A stretch of DNA of 64,000 bases from assembly GCA_946902875.1 (NCBI GenBank), contig OX336345.1, positions 7,347,395 to 7,411,394 of the forward strand. The letters run 5' to 3'. Shown here piece after piece: positions 21,700-33,309 of the stretch. Made by a program: the position numbers and the translations under genes. Position 1 is the first letter of the stretch; each line of letters opens with the position of its first letter. The notes under the pieces were generated by a model, which was given only the letters and a program-made list of their open reading frames with translations, made no database searches and was not told where the DNA came from. The DNA is from Nematopogon swammerdamellus (taxonomy: Eukaryota > Arthropoda > Insecta > Lepidoptera > Adelidae).

Positions 21700-21925
21700 G
21701 AGGAGGACAGCTAGGTGGAACTCTCTTACGGCGAGTGTGTTCACCGAATCGTTTAACCTGGGGTGGTCTTCAAACGTCTTATCAATAGGCTAGACACTAG
21801 ACAGCCTAGCAACAGTTCGAAAATCTGCTGGCATGACATCTCACTGAACATGGTTTTGCAAAGAGAGGTGAATTTGGTTTCGTTGACTGCACCATTGGTC
21901 CCTCGGTACAGCCACCCATGGTGGT
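21700..21925 (+). pseudogene. LINE C-terminal/3' UTR fragment
   Basis: Codons from 21715 read WNSLTASVF and then FNLGWSSNVLS up to a stop, corresponding to WNGLPASVFPTTYNLGIFKR in the LINE at 22890-23090. 'tacagccacccatggtgg' at about 21909 matches that element's 3' UTR. Badly decayed. Confidence 0.6.
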
Positions 21926-22052
21926 TGTTACAAACGCAGTACTTTTTATAAAGTCCAATTGGATAATATACATATACACTTGAGTTAAACACGATGTTAA
22001 ACATTAAAAATGCGTCGCCGTCTCTTCTGTTCACATATACAATACTGTTCAA

Positions 22053-23090
22053 AGTGCATCTGTAGATGCGCTATAGATATATCTAAGGCGTTCGATCGCG
22101 TTTGGCACCGAGATCTCGTTAGCAAGCTTCCGGCCTACGGTGTCCCTTCGTCCCTTTATAATTGGGTCGCCAGCTTCTTGGGAGGCCGATCAATTTTTGT
22201 AACTGTCGACGGTGCAAGATCAGCTGACTTCCCAATAAACGCTGGCGTTCCTCAGGGCTCGGTGCTGTCGCCTACATTATTCTTGTTATTTATTAACGAT
22301 TTGCTGTGCCTAGGTAACATTCACAGTTATGCAGACGACAGCACTGCACACGAGGGTTACATCAAGGACTGGACTGCTAGAGACGTGCGCATTAACGAAG
22401 CTCGACGTCTGACGGTTGAAAGAGTAGACGGTGCTCTATTTAAGGTAGCCTACTGGGGCCGCGAGAACCTTGTAGATTTCAACGTCAGAAAAACACAAGC
22501 TTGTGCCTTCTCTGCCAAGGCCGACCGGTTTCTCTCCCAATCCACGTTTCAGGGTACGGCCGTACCCAACAATGACAAATTGGACCTCCTGGGCGAGAAA
22601 CTGACCAAAGATGTAGGATTTAGGAGCTTTATAGAGTCCAAAGCTACCCTTGCCTCCAGGAAATTGGGCGTCCTCTACCGCAGCAGGCGATTCTTCTCAC
22701 CGGCGCAACTCCTTATGCTATAGAAAGCGCAAGTTCGCCCGGTGATGGAGTATTGCAGTCATCTGTGGGAAGGATCCCCCCTTTACCTGTTGGCCTCCTT
22801 GGACTCTATCTCTCCTTCTTCTCATCCCTTCCCCCCTCTTCCCTCCTGCCCCGATCCGTATTCGTCACACCCGCCGGACTCGCTCGGAACATCCATATGT
22901 TGTTGACACACAACTTCTGAGAACGCATCGCTTTTCGAAATCGTTCCTATGTCGTATGGCGAAAATATGGAACGGTCTTCCGGCGAGTGTGTTCCCCACC
23001 ACCTATAACCTGGGAATCTTCAAAAGGCGTGTTAATAAATTTGACAACAACCTCTTTGTCCGCCTTGTAGCTGGCATGGCGCCTCTCTGA
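22053..23090 (+). pseudogene. Non-LTR retrotransposon reverse transcriptase, broken
   Basis: C-terminal half of a LINE ORF2. The open part (to 22720) reads AIDISKAFDRVWH (RT block with catalytic Asp), then AGVPQGSVLSPTLFLLFIND, then HSYADDS, the catalytic YADD box. An in-frame TAG at 22721-22723 interrupts LML*KAQVRPVMEYCSHLW, where a tyrosine codon would be expected. Translation decays after about 22800, and another frame gives the C-terminus from HPYVVDTQ (22890) through RMAKIWNGLPASVFPTTYNL to a stop at 23088-23090. Endonuclease and the N-terminal RT blocks are absent, so it is 5'-truncated and dead. Exact clade not assigned. Confidence 0.9.
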
Positions 23091-23368
23091 GCGTGGTTTC
23101 GCGAGGAGTGGGGTTATTGGCTGTATCTTAATCGTTCTTTGAACTTTTGGGCACAGCCACCCGTGCCGGTAGTCTATAAAAAAAAAGTGCAGAATTGTAA
23201 CTAACAGCATTTTTAAACGGTTTTATTTAGCTTGACTCCGTATATTTGTTTGTTTGTTACTATCTTTGTTTCAAATCTTGCGACAACTTTTTCAACTACT
23301 TCTACTGAACCGATTTTTATGAAACTTTGCACACACATTGAGTTCTCGTGACAATACAATATTATGAT
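23091..23368 (+). repeat. LINE 3' UTR then another repeat's flank
   Basis: The LINE 3' UTR ends near 'cacagccacccgtgccggta' and a short A run (23179-23187). From about 23245 a second dispersed repeat begins ('ttgtttgttactatctttgt', 'gaaccgatttttatgaaact') and leads straight into the satellite array. Confidence 0.5.
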
Positions 23369-26300
23369 AATTTCAACTTGGTGACGAGGGTCTGATGATG
23401 GAGTCAGGAGGTGGACAGTGGAACTCTTCAACCGTTACTAGTAACCCCCTCGAGTTTGGGCTCATTTGGTTGGTTTGAACGAGTGTCCCATAGTTCTACC
23501 AATACACTTTGGTGACGAGGGTCTGATGATGGAGTCAGGAGGTGTACAGTGGAACTCTTCAACTGTTACTAGTAACCCCCTCGAGTTTGGGCTCATTTGC
23601 TTGGTTTGGACGAGTGTCCTATACTTCTACCAATACACTTGGTGACGAGGGTCTGATGTTGGAGTCAGGAGGTGGACAGTGGAACTCTTCAACCGTTACT
23701 AGTAACCCCCTCGAGTTTGGGCTCATTTGGTTAGTTTGGACGAGTGTTCCATACTTCTACCAATACACTTAGTGACGAGGGTCTGATGATGGAGTCAGGA
23801 GGTTTAAAGTGGAACTCTTCAACCGTTTACTAGTAACCCCCTCGAGTTTGGGCTCATATGGTTGGTCTGGACGAGTGTCCCATATTTCTACCAATACACT
23901 TGGTGACGAGGGCCTGATGATGGAGTCAGGAGGTGTACAGTGGAACTCTTCAACCGTTACTAGTAACCCCCTCGAGTTTGGGCTCAATGGTTTGTTTGGA
24001 CGAGTGTCCTATACTTCTACAAATACACTTGGTGACGAGGGTCTGATGATGGAGTCAGGAGGTGGACAGTGGAACTCTTCCACCGTTACTAGTAACCCCC
24101 TCGAATTTGGGCTCATTTGGTTTGTCTGGACGAGTGTCCCATACTTCTACCAATACACTTGGTGACGAGGGTCTGATGATGGAGTCAGGAGGTGTACAGT
24201 GGAACTCTTCAACCGTTACTAGTAACCCCCTCGAGTTTGGGCTCATTTGGTTGGTTTGAATGAGTGTCCCATACTTTTACTAATACACTTGGTGACGAGG
24301 GTCTGATGATGGAGTCAGGAGGTGTACAGTGGAACTCTTCAACCGTTACTAGTAACCCCCTCGAGTTTGGGCTCATTTGGTTGGTTTGTACGAGTGTCCC
24401 ATACTTCTACCAATACACTTGGTGACGAGGGTCTGATGATGGAGTCAGGAGGTGTACAGTGGAAATCTTCAACCGTTACTAGTAACCCCCTCGAGTTTCG
24501 GCTCATTTGGTTAGTTTGTAAGAGTGTTCCATACTTCTACCAATACACTTAGTGACGAGGGTCTGATGATGGAGTCAGGAGGTGTAAAGTGGAACTCTTG
24601 AACCGTTTACTAGTAACCCCCTCGAGTTTGGGCTCATATGGTTGGTCTGGACGAGTGTCCCATATTTCTACCAATACACTTGGTGACGAGGGTCTGATGA
24701 TGGAGTCAGGAGGTGTACAGTGGAACTCTTCAACCGTTACTAGTAACCCCCTCGAGTTTCGGCTCATTTGGTTAGTTTGGACGAGTGTTCCATACTTCTA
24801 CCAATACACTTAGTGACGAGGGTCTGATGATGGAGTCAGGAGGTGTAAAGTGGAGCTCTTGAACCTTTTACTAGTAACCCCTTCGAGTTTGGGCTCATAT
24901 GGTTGGTCTGGACGAGTGTCCCATATTTCTACCAATAAACTTGGTGGCGAGGGTCTAATGATGGAGTCAGGAGGTGTATAGTTTAACTCTTCAACCGTTA
25001 ATAGTAACCCCCTCGAGTTTGGGCTCATTTGGTTGGTTTGTACGAATGTCCCATACTTCTACCAATACACTTGGTGACGAGGGTCTGATGATGGAGTCAG
25101 GAGGTGTACAGTGGAACTCTTCAACCGTTACTATTAACCCCCTCTAGTTTGGGCTCATATGGTTGGTTTGGACGAGTGTCCCATACTTCTACCAATACAC
25201 TTGGTGACGAGGGTCTGATGATGGAGTCAGGAGGTGTACAGTGGAACTCTTCAACCGTTACTAGTAACCCCCTCGAGTTTGGGCTCATTTGGTTGGTTTG
25301 AATGAGTGTCCCATACTTTTAGCAATACTCTTGGTGACGAGGGTCTGATGATGGAGTCAGGAGGTGTACAGTGGAACTCTTCAACCGTTACTAGTAACCT
25401 CCTCGAGTTTGGGCTCATTTGGTTGGTTTGGACGAGTGTCCCATACTTCTACCAATACACTTGGTGACGAGGGTCTGATGATGGAGTCAGGAGGTGTACA
25501 GTGGAACTCTTCAACCGTTACTATTAACCCCCTCTAGTTTGGGCTCATATGGTTGGTTTGGACGAGTGTCCCATACTTCTACCAATACACTTGGTGACGA
25601 GGGTCTGATGATGGAGTCAGGAGGTGTACAGTGGAACTCTTCAACCGTTACTAGTAACCCCCTCGAATTTGGGCTCATTTGGTTGGTCTGGACGAGTGTC
25701 CCATACTTCTACCAATACACTTGGTGACGAGGGTCTGATGATGGAGTCAGGAGGTGTACAGTGGAACTCTTCAACCGTTACTAGTAACCCCCTCGAGTTT
25801 GGGCTCATTTGGTTGGTTTGAATGAGTGTCCCATACTTTTACTAATACACTTGGTGACGAGGGTCTGATGATGGAGTCAGGAGGTGTACAGTGGAACTCT
25901 TCAACCGTTACTAGTAACCCCCTCGAGTTTGGGCTCATTTGGTTGGTTTGTACGAGTGTCCCATACTTCTACCAATACACTTGGTGACGAGGGTCTGATG
26001 ATGGAGTCAGGAGGTGTACAGTGGAAATCTTCAACCGTTACTAGTAACCCCCTCGAGTTTCGGCTCATTTGGTTAGTTTGGAAGAGTGTTCCATACTTCT
26101 ACCAATACACTTAGTGAAGAGGGTCTGATGATGGAGTCAGGTGGTGTAAAGTGGAACTCTTGAACCGTTTACTAGTAACCCCCTCGAGTTTGGGCTCATA
26201 TGGTTGGTCTGGACGAGTGTCCCATATTTCTACCAATACACTTGGTGACGAGGGTCTGATGATGGAGTCAGGAGGTGTACAGTGGAACTCTTCAACCGTT

Positions 26301-28045
26301 ACTAGTAACCCCCTCGAGTTTCGGCTCATTTGGTTAGTTTGGACGAGTGTTCCATACTTCTACCAATACACTTACTGACGAGGGTCTGATGATGGAGTCA
26401 GGAGGTGTAAAGTGGAGCTCTTGAACCTTTTACTAGTAACCCCTTCGAGTTTGGGCTCATATGGTTGGTCTGGACGAGTGTCCCATATTTCTACCAATAA
26501 ACTTGGTGGCGAGGGTCTAATGATGGAGTCAGGAGGTGTATAGTTTAACTCTTCAACCGTTAATAGTAACCCCCTCGAGTTTGGGCTCATTTGGTTGGTT
26601 TGTACGAATGTCCCATACTTCTACCAATACACTTGGTGACGAGGGTCTGATGATGGAGTCAGGAGGTGTACAGTGGAACTCTTCAACCGTTACTTTTAAC
26701 CCCGTCTAGTTTGGGCTCATATGGTTGGTTTGGACGAGTGTCCCATACTTCTACCAATACACTTGGTGACGAGGGTCTGATGATGGAGTCAGGAGGTGTA
26801 CACTGGAACTCTTCAACCGTTATTAGTAACCCCCTAGAGTTTGGGCTCATTTGGTTGGTTTGAATGAGTGTCCCATACTTTTACCAATACTCTTGGTGAC
26901 GAGGGTCTGATGATGGAGTCAGGAGGTGTACAGTGGAACTCTTCAACCGTTACTAGTAACCTCCTCGAGTTTGGGCTCATTTGGTTGGTTTGGACGAGTG
27001 TCCCATACTTCTACCAATACACTTGGTGACGAGGGTCTGATGATGGAGTCAGGAGGTGTACAGTGGAACTCTTCAACCATTACTATTAACCCCCTCTAGT
27101 TTAGGCTCATATGGTTGGTTTGGACGAGTGTCCCATACTTCTACCAATACACTTGGTGACGAGGGTCTGATGATGGAGTCAGGAGGTGTACAGTGGAACT
27201 CTTCAACCGTTACTAGTAACCCCCTCGAATTTGGGCTCATTTGGTTGGTCTGGACGAGTGTCCCATACTTCTACCAATACACTTGGTGACGAGGGTCTGA
27301 TGATGGAGTCAGGAGGTGTACAGTGGAACTCTTCAACCGTTACTATTAACCCCCTCTAGTTTGGGCTCATATGGTTGGTTTGGACGAGTGTCCCATACTT
27401 CTACCAATACACTTGTGACGAAGGTCTGATGATGGAGTCAGGAGGTGTACAGTGGAACTCTTCAACCGTTACTAGTAACCCCCTCGAGTTTGGGCTCAAT
27501 GGTTTGTTTGGACGAGTGTCCTATACTTCTACAAATACACTTGGTGACGAGGGTCTGATGATGGAGTCAGGAGGTGGACAGTGGAACTCTTCCACCGTTA
27601 CTAGTAACCCCCTCGAATTTGGGCTCCTTTGGTTTGTCTGGACGAGTGTCCCATACTTTTACCAATACTCTTGGTGACGAGGGTCTGATGATGGAGTCAG
27701 GAGGTGTACAGTGGAACTCTTCAACCTTTACTAGTAACCCCCTCGAGTTTGGGCTCATTTAGTTTGTTTGAACGAGTTTCCCATACTTCTACCAATACAC
27801 TTGGTGACGAGGGTCTGATGATGGAGTCAGGAGGTGTACAGTGGAACTCTTCAACCATTACTAGTAACCCCCTCGAGTTTGGGCTCATATGGTTGGCTTG
27901 GACGAGTGTCGCATACTTCTACCAACACACTTGGTGACGAGGGTGTGATGATGTAGTCAGGAGGTGTACAGTGGAACTCTTCAACCGTTACTATAGTAAC
28001 CCCCTCGAGTTTGGGCTCATTTGGTTTGTTTGGACGAGCGTCCCA
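23369..28045 (+). repeat. 130-bp satellite array with 12-unit higher order
   Basis: About 36 tandem copies of a 130-bp unit containing 'gacgagggtctgatgatgga', 'accccctcgagtttgggctc' and 'cgagtgtcccatacttctac'. Distinctive variants recur at a constant 1562 bp (for example 24322 and 25884, 24589 and 26151, 24810 and 26372, 25104 and 26666, 25494 and 27056), so a block of twelve monomers has been duplicated in tandem. The many open frames of 62-118 codons on both strands arise from the repeat (130 is not a multiple of 3) and are not genes. A divergent single copy lies at 33310-33425. Confidence 0.97.
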
Positions 28046-28433
28046 TACTTGTCGAACGCAAATGTATGAAACAGACATACCATCTGTTCAAATTGATTTT
28101 GAAAGGGACGGCGGACACCTTATCCATCCTAAAGCCATACAGTTTCCAGCAAAGTTTAATTATGGAACAGCTGAGAGACGGATGTTACCGATAATTTTGT
28201 CATGGGCCTCCACTGTCCATAAAATGCAGGGCAGTACTGTTGACCATGCTGTCGTGTATTTGGGCTCCAGACTATTTGAGGAGGGTCAAGCGTATGTTGC
28301 ATTGAGTCGCGTAAAGTCTTTAGAAAGGCTATGTATTGAGGAGCTTGATTGTGAGTAATTGACAGGTAAGAAACCGAGTAACAAAGGTGCAATGAGAGAG
28401 TTGGAAAGGATGACGAGTTTACGTAATGAATGA
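28046..28433 (+). pseudogene. Pif1/Helitron-type helicase C-terminus, broken
   Basis: Codons from about 28050 encode the last helicase motifs of a Pif1-like (superfamily 1) DNA helicase: [20 protein letters not shown] (motif V region), [11 protein letters not shown], then [20 protein letters not shown] (motif VI, VALSR). An in-frame TAA at 28356-28358 follows ELDCE, yet family-like sequence continues in frame as LTGKKPSNKGAMREL and ERMTSLRNE to a TGA at 28431-28433, so the TAA looks like a nonsense mutation. Walker A/B motifs are missing: the reading begins abruptly at the satellite array. Such helicase ends occur in Helitrons and in mobile-element-derived Pif1-like genes; no Helitron Rep domain is visible. 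Confidence 0.8.
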
Positions 28434-28467
28434 TACGAGCCAAAAATCAAACTAAAAACGAGTAAAT

Positions 28468-29018
28468 AAAAAAATAGTTAAAAAAACTTTTAAGTTAAAC
28501 GGTTTTATTAAAAATAAAAAACTAGAAAAAAAACAGCTGTACAAAAAAACTAGAAAATAATAAGGACACAAGCCTGGGCCTTCTTAAGATTTTACGTCTG
28601 GGTAAGAAATCGTGCAATACTAGCGTGCTGTCTTCTCATGTCGGATGCCAAAGGGCACATTGTGTCGCTGCGTCAGCGGATTAAGTAATAAATTGAGACT
28701 TTTAACAGACTAATATAAAAACGTGGGGCGTATAATATGCGTAATAAATAACATGCGCCCCACGTTTTTATATTAGTCTGTTAAAAGTCTCAATTTATTA
28801 CTTAATCCGCTGACGCAGCGACACAATGTGCCCTTTGGCATCCGACATGAGAAGACAGCACGCTAGTATTGCACGATTTCTTACCCAGACGTAAAATCTT
28901 AAGAAGGCCCAGGCTTGTGTCCTTATTATTTTCTAGTTTTTTTGTACAGCTGTTTTTTTTCTAGTTTTTTATTTTTAATAAAACCGTTTAACTTAAAAGT
29001 TTTTTTAACTATTTTTTT
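28468..29018. repeat. 263-bp inverted repeat, 25-base loop
   Basis: Arms 28468-28730 and 28756-29018 have equal length and are essentially perfect inverted copies. The loop is 28731-28755. The arms include 'cacaagcctgggccttctta', 'gccaaagggcacattgtgtc' and 'taatataaaaacgtggggcg'. They begin 35 bases after the end of the broken helicase reading. Confidence 0.92.
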
Positions 29019-29099
29019 TTTAAATAAAAACAAAATAGGCGTTAAAAGTGTGTAGATATCTATTAAACCTAATAAAATTAAACACAATATATAATATCG

Positions 29100-29534
29100 C
29101 CGTGCATCACGATGGTGACCTCGTCAGTAAGGAAGCAGAAAACATAATCAAACAATCTGGTTACCAAAATGTGGCCCGTCGACTTGAAGATCGTTGTGTC
29201 CATAGTCACATCGGCGCATGGGCTGATAGCGAAGAGCTTCGACGACTACCTTGCGAGGCTCTCGCCGAGTGGCTGGATCAAGTGTCAGATCGAGAAAGCA
29301 GTTCTGCTCGACACTGCGCTCGTCTTCCGAAGGTTTCGCTTCTTGGAGCTCGAACATCGATAGCCTGGACTACCTTCGCCGCCGCCGGTGGTCTAAACTT
29401 AATTTCGTTTTATATTAATTTTGTTTGTCTATTATATGTATCACCACAAAGAATACACAACGTTAACTCAAATGCACATTTAGGTAGTATCGTTGGTTCG
29501 TCATACAATAGACAATAACAAAAAAAAAAAAAAA
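29100..29534 (+). pseudogene. LINE ORF C-terminal remnant with poly(A)
   Basis: The frame at 29169-29363 reads KIVVSIVTSAHGLIAKSFDD and GWIKCQIEKAVLLDTALVFR, the C-terminal 'QKAVLLDTARIVRRF'-type end found in many arthropod non-LTR reverse transcriptase proteins. A longer overlapping frame (29048-29518) is a shadow of it. A related copy, GLIAKSLDDHLERLSLSGW with QIQKAALLDTARIVRRF, lies at 39770-39925. The insertion ends in an A run at 29519-29534. Confidence 0.65.
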
Positions 29535-29537
29535 AGT

Positions 29538-29740
29538 ATACTAAACTCTGCAGGAACGCTTTCCATGCCCACATATTTCCTCCCAAGTGATAGTCTCGCA
29601 TCCTTCAAGAGAGGCGTGAATAGGCACACGTCAAGCGGGCATATCATTTGCAACCCACGCGTATGGCCGAATTTCCATGGGCGTCGTTAGACATATTATG
29701 GATGGTTAGGCGCCACATGTCGCGGTTTCAAAAAAAATTA
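29538..29740 (+). pseudogene. LINE C-terminus/3' end (family of 63465)
   Basis: Codons give HIFPP-like and then SLASFKRGVNRHTSSGHI and NPRVWPNFHGRR, matching SLGSFKRGVNGHLSGRHGI and NPRIRPNVHGRR in the fragment at 63465-63902. A short A run ends it at about 29737. Confidence 0.75.
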
Positions 29741-30640
29741 TCAGAAGAACAATCATTAAGTATTTAAGTTTTTAATTTCAAGTTGGGCCGTTTTGAAGAC
29801 ACTTTAACAGCTCAAATGCATCTTCCAGGGTTCCCTATTTCAATGATGGTGACTGACGGAAAACGGTTTAATCGGGGCCCGTTACTATCACACGTGACGT
29901 AGCGAGTACAATCTTTTTGTTTGATATAAACGAATGGTGTAATAGAGCTCCCATTATATCATTAGGTGTGAGGCCGAAGGCGGTGTGGTAATTTGTCGTC
30001 ATTATCTAGAAAATAAAACGAACGATTCTGTTTTGTCTTGCCGGCGCGTAAGCGCAAATCTGTCGTAACCGAAGACGTAAACAGCCAGCAGACGAAAGAT
30101 ACGTGAGTAAGCAAGTGAGACATAATATTATATATTTTGTAATTTCTTCTTTGACCTCTTCTTAATTTGATGTCGCTTCTAGATATTCTCTCTTTGGTTG
30201 TAACAGACAATCCGGAGACCGGGCTGGTGTGGCGGATATTTGAATACATTTTACCTAAGTATCTAGTATAAGTATTGACAAACTTTGAAAATAGTTTTCA
30301 TCAAACCCCATCAAAGGGCTATCTTGAATAGGCGATTTAAAAAATATCACACTTAATGGTTTAGAAGTAAAAGGAATAATAAAAAATAATTTAATAACAA
30401 TCTTACAAAACCGGACGAAGGATTCGAATACTTACATTATGTAAACTTTTGCGGCTTTGCCATACATAATGTTCTAACTATTCTAATTCTTAAATAATCT
30501 ATGCAAAATGTTGCTCACATATTACAACTTTCGTCTCCGGTTTCCTTCTGCATATGAACCATTTTCATTCACCTATACGCAGTTCGATCTGTGGCCTCGC
30601 CCTGAATGCTTAATTTTACTGATTTTCTAAAGCTATGCTG
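29741..30640. other. No intact gene; possible decayed element
   Basis: Near 29970 'gtgaggccgaaggcggtgtg' recalls the 68-bp module, and near 30575 'gcagttcgatctgtggcctc' is another decayed copy. The minus-strand 95-codon frame at 29962-30249 is unrecognised. Confidence 0.35.
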
Positions 30641-30659
30641 CTAGTAGGTACCTAGCCTT

Positions 30660-31050
30660 ATGAAGGCCATTAGGTACTTTATGAAGGTTGAAGAACCTTA
30701 TAAAGGCAAGCGTAAAGAGTATTGCACACCATTGAAAGAAACATTCCCTCATCCCTCCTCCTCCTGTTCGCCTTGGCCAAACCCGCCATACTCTCGCGTA
30801 ACACCCCTTTGTAGTTCTTCGGACTACACGATTTTCTAAATCTTTGTTGTGTCGTTCTCCAAGGTAGATATAGGGAAATATATTCCCCGAATTTGATGAT
30901 CCATGGAATCAAGCCTTTCCCCAGCGACATTAGTCCGTCTTCAAGCCGGACTGGCACCTTCTCGGGGGTGAAATTGACTGCGCCTCAGGCTCCGTCCTTG
31001 AGCACAGCAACACAGTTCGGCATCAATAAAAAAAAACAAAAAAAAAACTC
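30660..31050 (+). pseudogene. Retroelement coding end with poly(A), decayed
   Basis: From about 30838 the plus strand reads KSLLCRSPR, then (after stops) GNIFPEFDDPWNQAFPQRH, then SVFKPDWHLLGGEIDCASGS and VLEHSNTVRHQ ending in TAA, which is followed at once by A-rich tails (31028-31048). The order, a frame ending just before poly(A), fits the C-terminus of a retroelement. Several in-frame stops show it is dead. I could not assign the family. The opposite-strand 92-codon frame is probably a shadow. Confidence 0.5.
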
Positions 31051-31064
31051 TAACCCATCTTAAT

Positions 31065-31260
31065 ATACTAATAAAGGCGAACTTATCACTGTAAGTGATG
31101 TATTCCAGTCAACCTTTGGGTTAATAGGAGCGAGATCTAAAACGAAAGAAGTATGGATAGCGCCAACGAAAGGACAAGAAAAACATATAATAGATGAACT
31201 TATGACCTTAAACATCTTCACTGGAATTCCGCAAAGTTTTCCAAGATGCAATAATTAAGT
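31065..31260 (-). repeat. LINE 3' end, reverse strand
   Basis: 'aataaaggcgaacttatcac' and 'cagtcaacctttgggttaat' are typical of reverse-oriented lepidopteran LINE 3' UTRs; related to 54430-54535. Confidence 0.45.
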
Positions 31261-31735
31261 CCACTTTCTGTCATTATGACAACTTCTCGTCAACTCTCGT
31301 CTTACTTTCACAAACACGCTCGTTACTCGCTCCGCTGCGGCTTTAATTCGACAATTTTCGAGCGTCGACTCTCACTAGTAAGAACGTTGAATGCCAGTTT
31401 ATGACGCATTAAATGTATGAATGGAAAAAAAAATCGGTCGTTAGGCGAGAGCGCGACTTGTGGAAATTGGAGCAAAAAAAATCGGTCAAGTGTGAATTTA
31501 AACTGTCTATCTATTGGGATTGGGTTCGAGCTGAAATTATGTGAGAATTTATCCCATTTATGTTATACACAATGTAATAAATTTTCGAATACCTACTTAT
31601 CGATTTTGATGTAAAATGTTCATCTTCTTTATCCAAAGGACGTGCTTTGGACGAAGTGTTTATGCCTCCGAAAATGTTTGTTTGTATAGCAATTTTTTTT
31701 TATTCTTTAGGTTTACTCAGTTTAATTTAAACATT

Positions 31736-31814
31736 TAGTTGTATTTAATAATTAAATACAACTAATTTTTTTAATTAAACATTAAAACTTATATGAATTA
31801 TTAATATAAGTTTT
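31736..31814. repeat. Two adjacent perfect palindromes
   Basis: First: 31736-31764, arms TAGTTGTATTTAAT around one base. Second: 31784-31814, arms AAAACTTATAT around 9 bases. Both are AT-rich. Confidence 0.8.
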
Positions 31815-31892
31815 ATACGTCGGTTATTTTGTAACTATAGTTTGTATTATTGTATTATGCAATAACTTAGATTTCAAATGAAAAAAAAATGC

Positions 31893-32173
31893 CCCACTAC
31901 ATCTATCCCCGTGCATGTGGTAAAAGGCGACTAAGGGATGAGGACGAGATGCCGTACTAAAGGGCGACTGGTTAGCCACCTCCCACCTTGGCACGGTCCT
32001 TCCATCGAATGATGCAGCAGGTGGGTCTTCGTGCCTTACTTGCTACTTTGCTAAATGCGGTGGTAGGTATTGTGCTGTAATTTACAAGAGTACTTGCAGC
32101 ACAACACCTATTACTCTGCTTACACAGATTGTCGGGATACAGCGCGTGGTGTGGATGTATGTGTGTATGTATG
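31893..32173 (+). repeat. Element X, internally deleted copy
   Basis: Starts after an A run (31879-31888) with 'gccccactacatctatcccc', ends 'tacagcgcgtggtgtggatg' plus TATG units. About 40 bases before 'tttgctaaatgcggtgg' are missing compared with the copy at 9386. Confidence 0.75.
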
Positions 32174-32604
32174 AAAAAATAACATAACACTATTATACAA
32201 TTAAAATATGTGAAATACTTTTAAAAGAAACAAGCAAGAAAAATGTATGCCATATTAAGCTATTAGCTAAATAAATCTGCAGCATGCAGATTCAAAGGTG
32301 GAGATCGCCCTAATAGTAGCAAACCTTCGTTTGAAGACGCCACCCTAAGAAGAACACGGAAAACGGATGAACAGACAAACGCCAAGAGCTTTCAACATGG
32401 GTTCCTTTATACACGGTGTTGCAACCCCAACCGTAAAACCCGAAAGGGGATACGTGAAATAGAACAACTTTTTGTTCTACGACTTTATATTTGAAGAAAA
32501 AAAATTTTTTTTCTTCATACATTTTGAGTTCTCCATACAATTAGTATGGAAAAAATATTTTTTTTTGTTAAAAAATTTTTTTTCGCCACAGATGTTGTTT
32601 ATTT

Positions 32605-33130
32605 TTAACCGACTTCCAAAAAAGGAGGAGGTTCTCAATTCGTCTGTATGTTTTTTTTTATTTTTTTTTTTATTTTTTTTTTTTTTATTTTTTTGTATGT
32701 TTGTTACGCGATTTCTCCGTCAATTGAGGGCCGATTTAGAAAATTCTTTTTTTGTTAGTTAGGTCATACTTCCGAGGTGGTCCCATTTCAATTTTATCGA
32801 AATTGGTTGAGTGGTTTTCGTAAAATCAGCATAATACTATAGTGTGTGGTTACCTTCAGCAAAACTTGTGATGTGGTCGTATTCGGCAATTTTCAGTTTG
32901 ATAAATTAGTATGGTGTGTGGTTACCTTCAGCAAAACATTTGTGATGTGGACTTATTCAGCAATTTGCAGTCTGACACATATGGCGAATAATTCTGTACC
33001 ACTTCAATCGATTTCGATTATTCGATTTCGATTATTCTTTTTTATGTAATATTACTAAAAAGAATGAAATAAAAACTGTTTTAAAAAATATTAAACCGAT
33101 TTCCAAAAAACAAAAACAAAAAAACTAAAA
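32605..33130 (+). repeat. AACCGACTTCC-type dispersed repeat
   Basis: 'aaccgacttccaaaaaagga' with long T runs, then 'ttgttacgcgatttctccgt' and the AT-rich remainder. 'tggttaccttcagcaaaac' occurs twice (from 32848 and 32920), a local duplication of about 72 bp. Reverse relatives form the arms of the hairpin at 34385-34827. Confidence 0.6.
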
Positions 33131-33309
33131 AGTATTAAATACCTAATATTTTGAAATTTTCTCTGTCCTGTTGAAATACATGAATCGATATACTAGTGAT
33201 ACATATTCGGACCCTTGTTTCATGAATATTCTAAATTTGAAATTTTTTTATCTTTTCCGACCGGCGTTTAATTTATTATGGTACCTGGCCAGTACCTACT
33301 GTACCGAGT

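Noticed and set aside
23542..27937. Many overlapping open frames of 62-118 codons on both strands with similar products
   Set aside because: They follow from the 130-bp repeat read in three phases. Products differ only by frame, and no start, splice or domain evidence exists.
29048..29518. 156-codon plus-strand frame
   Set aside because: The overlapping frame at 29169-29363 has the LINE C-terminal signature; the longer frame is its shadow.
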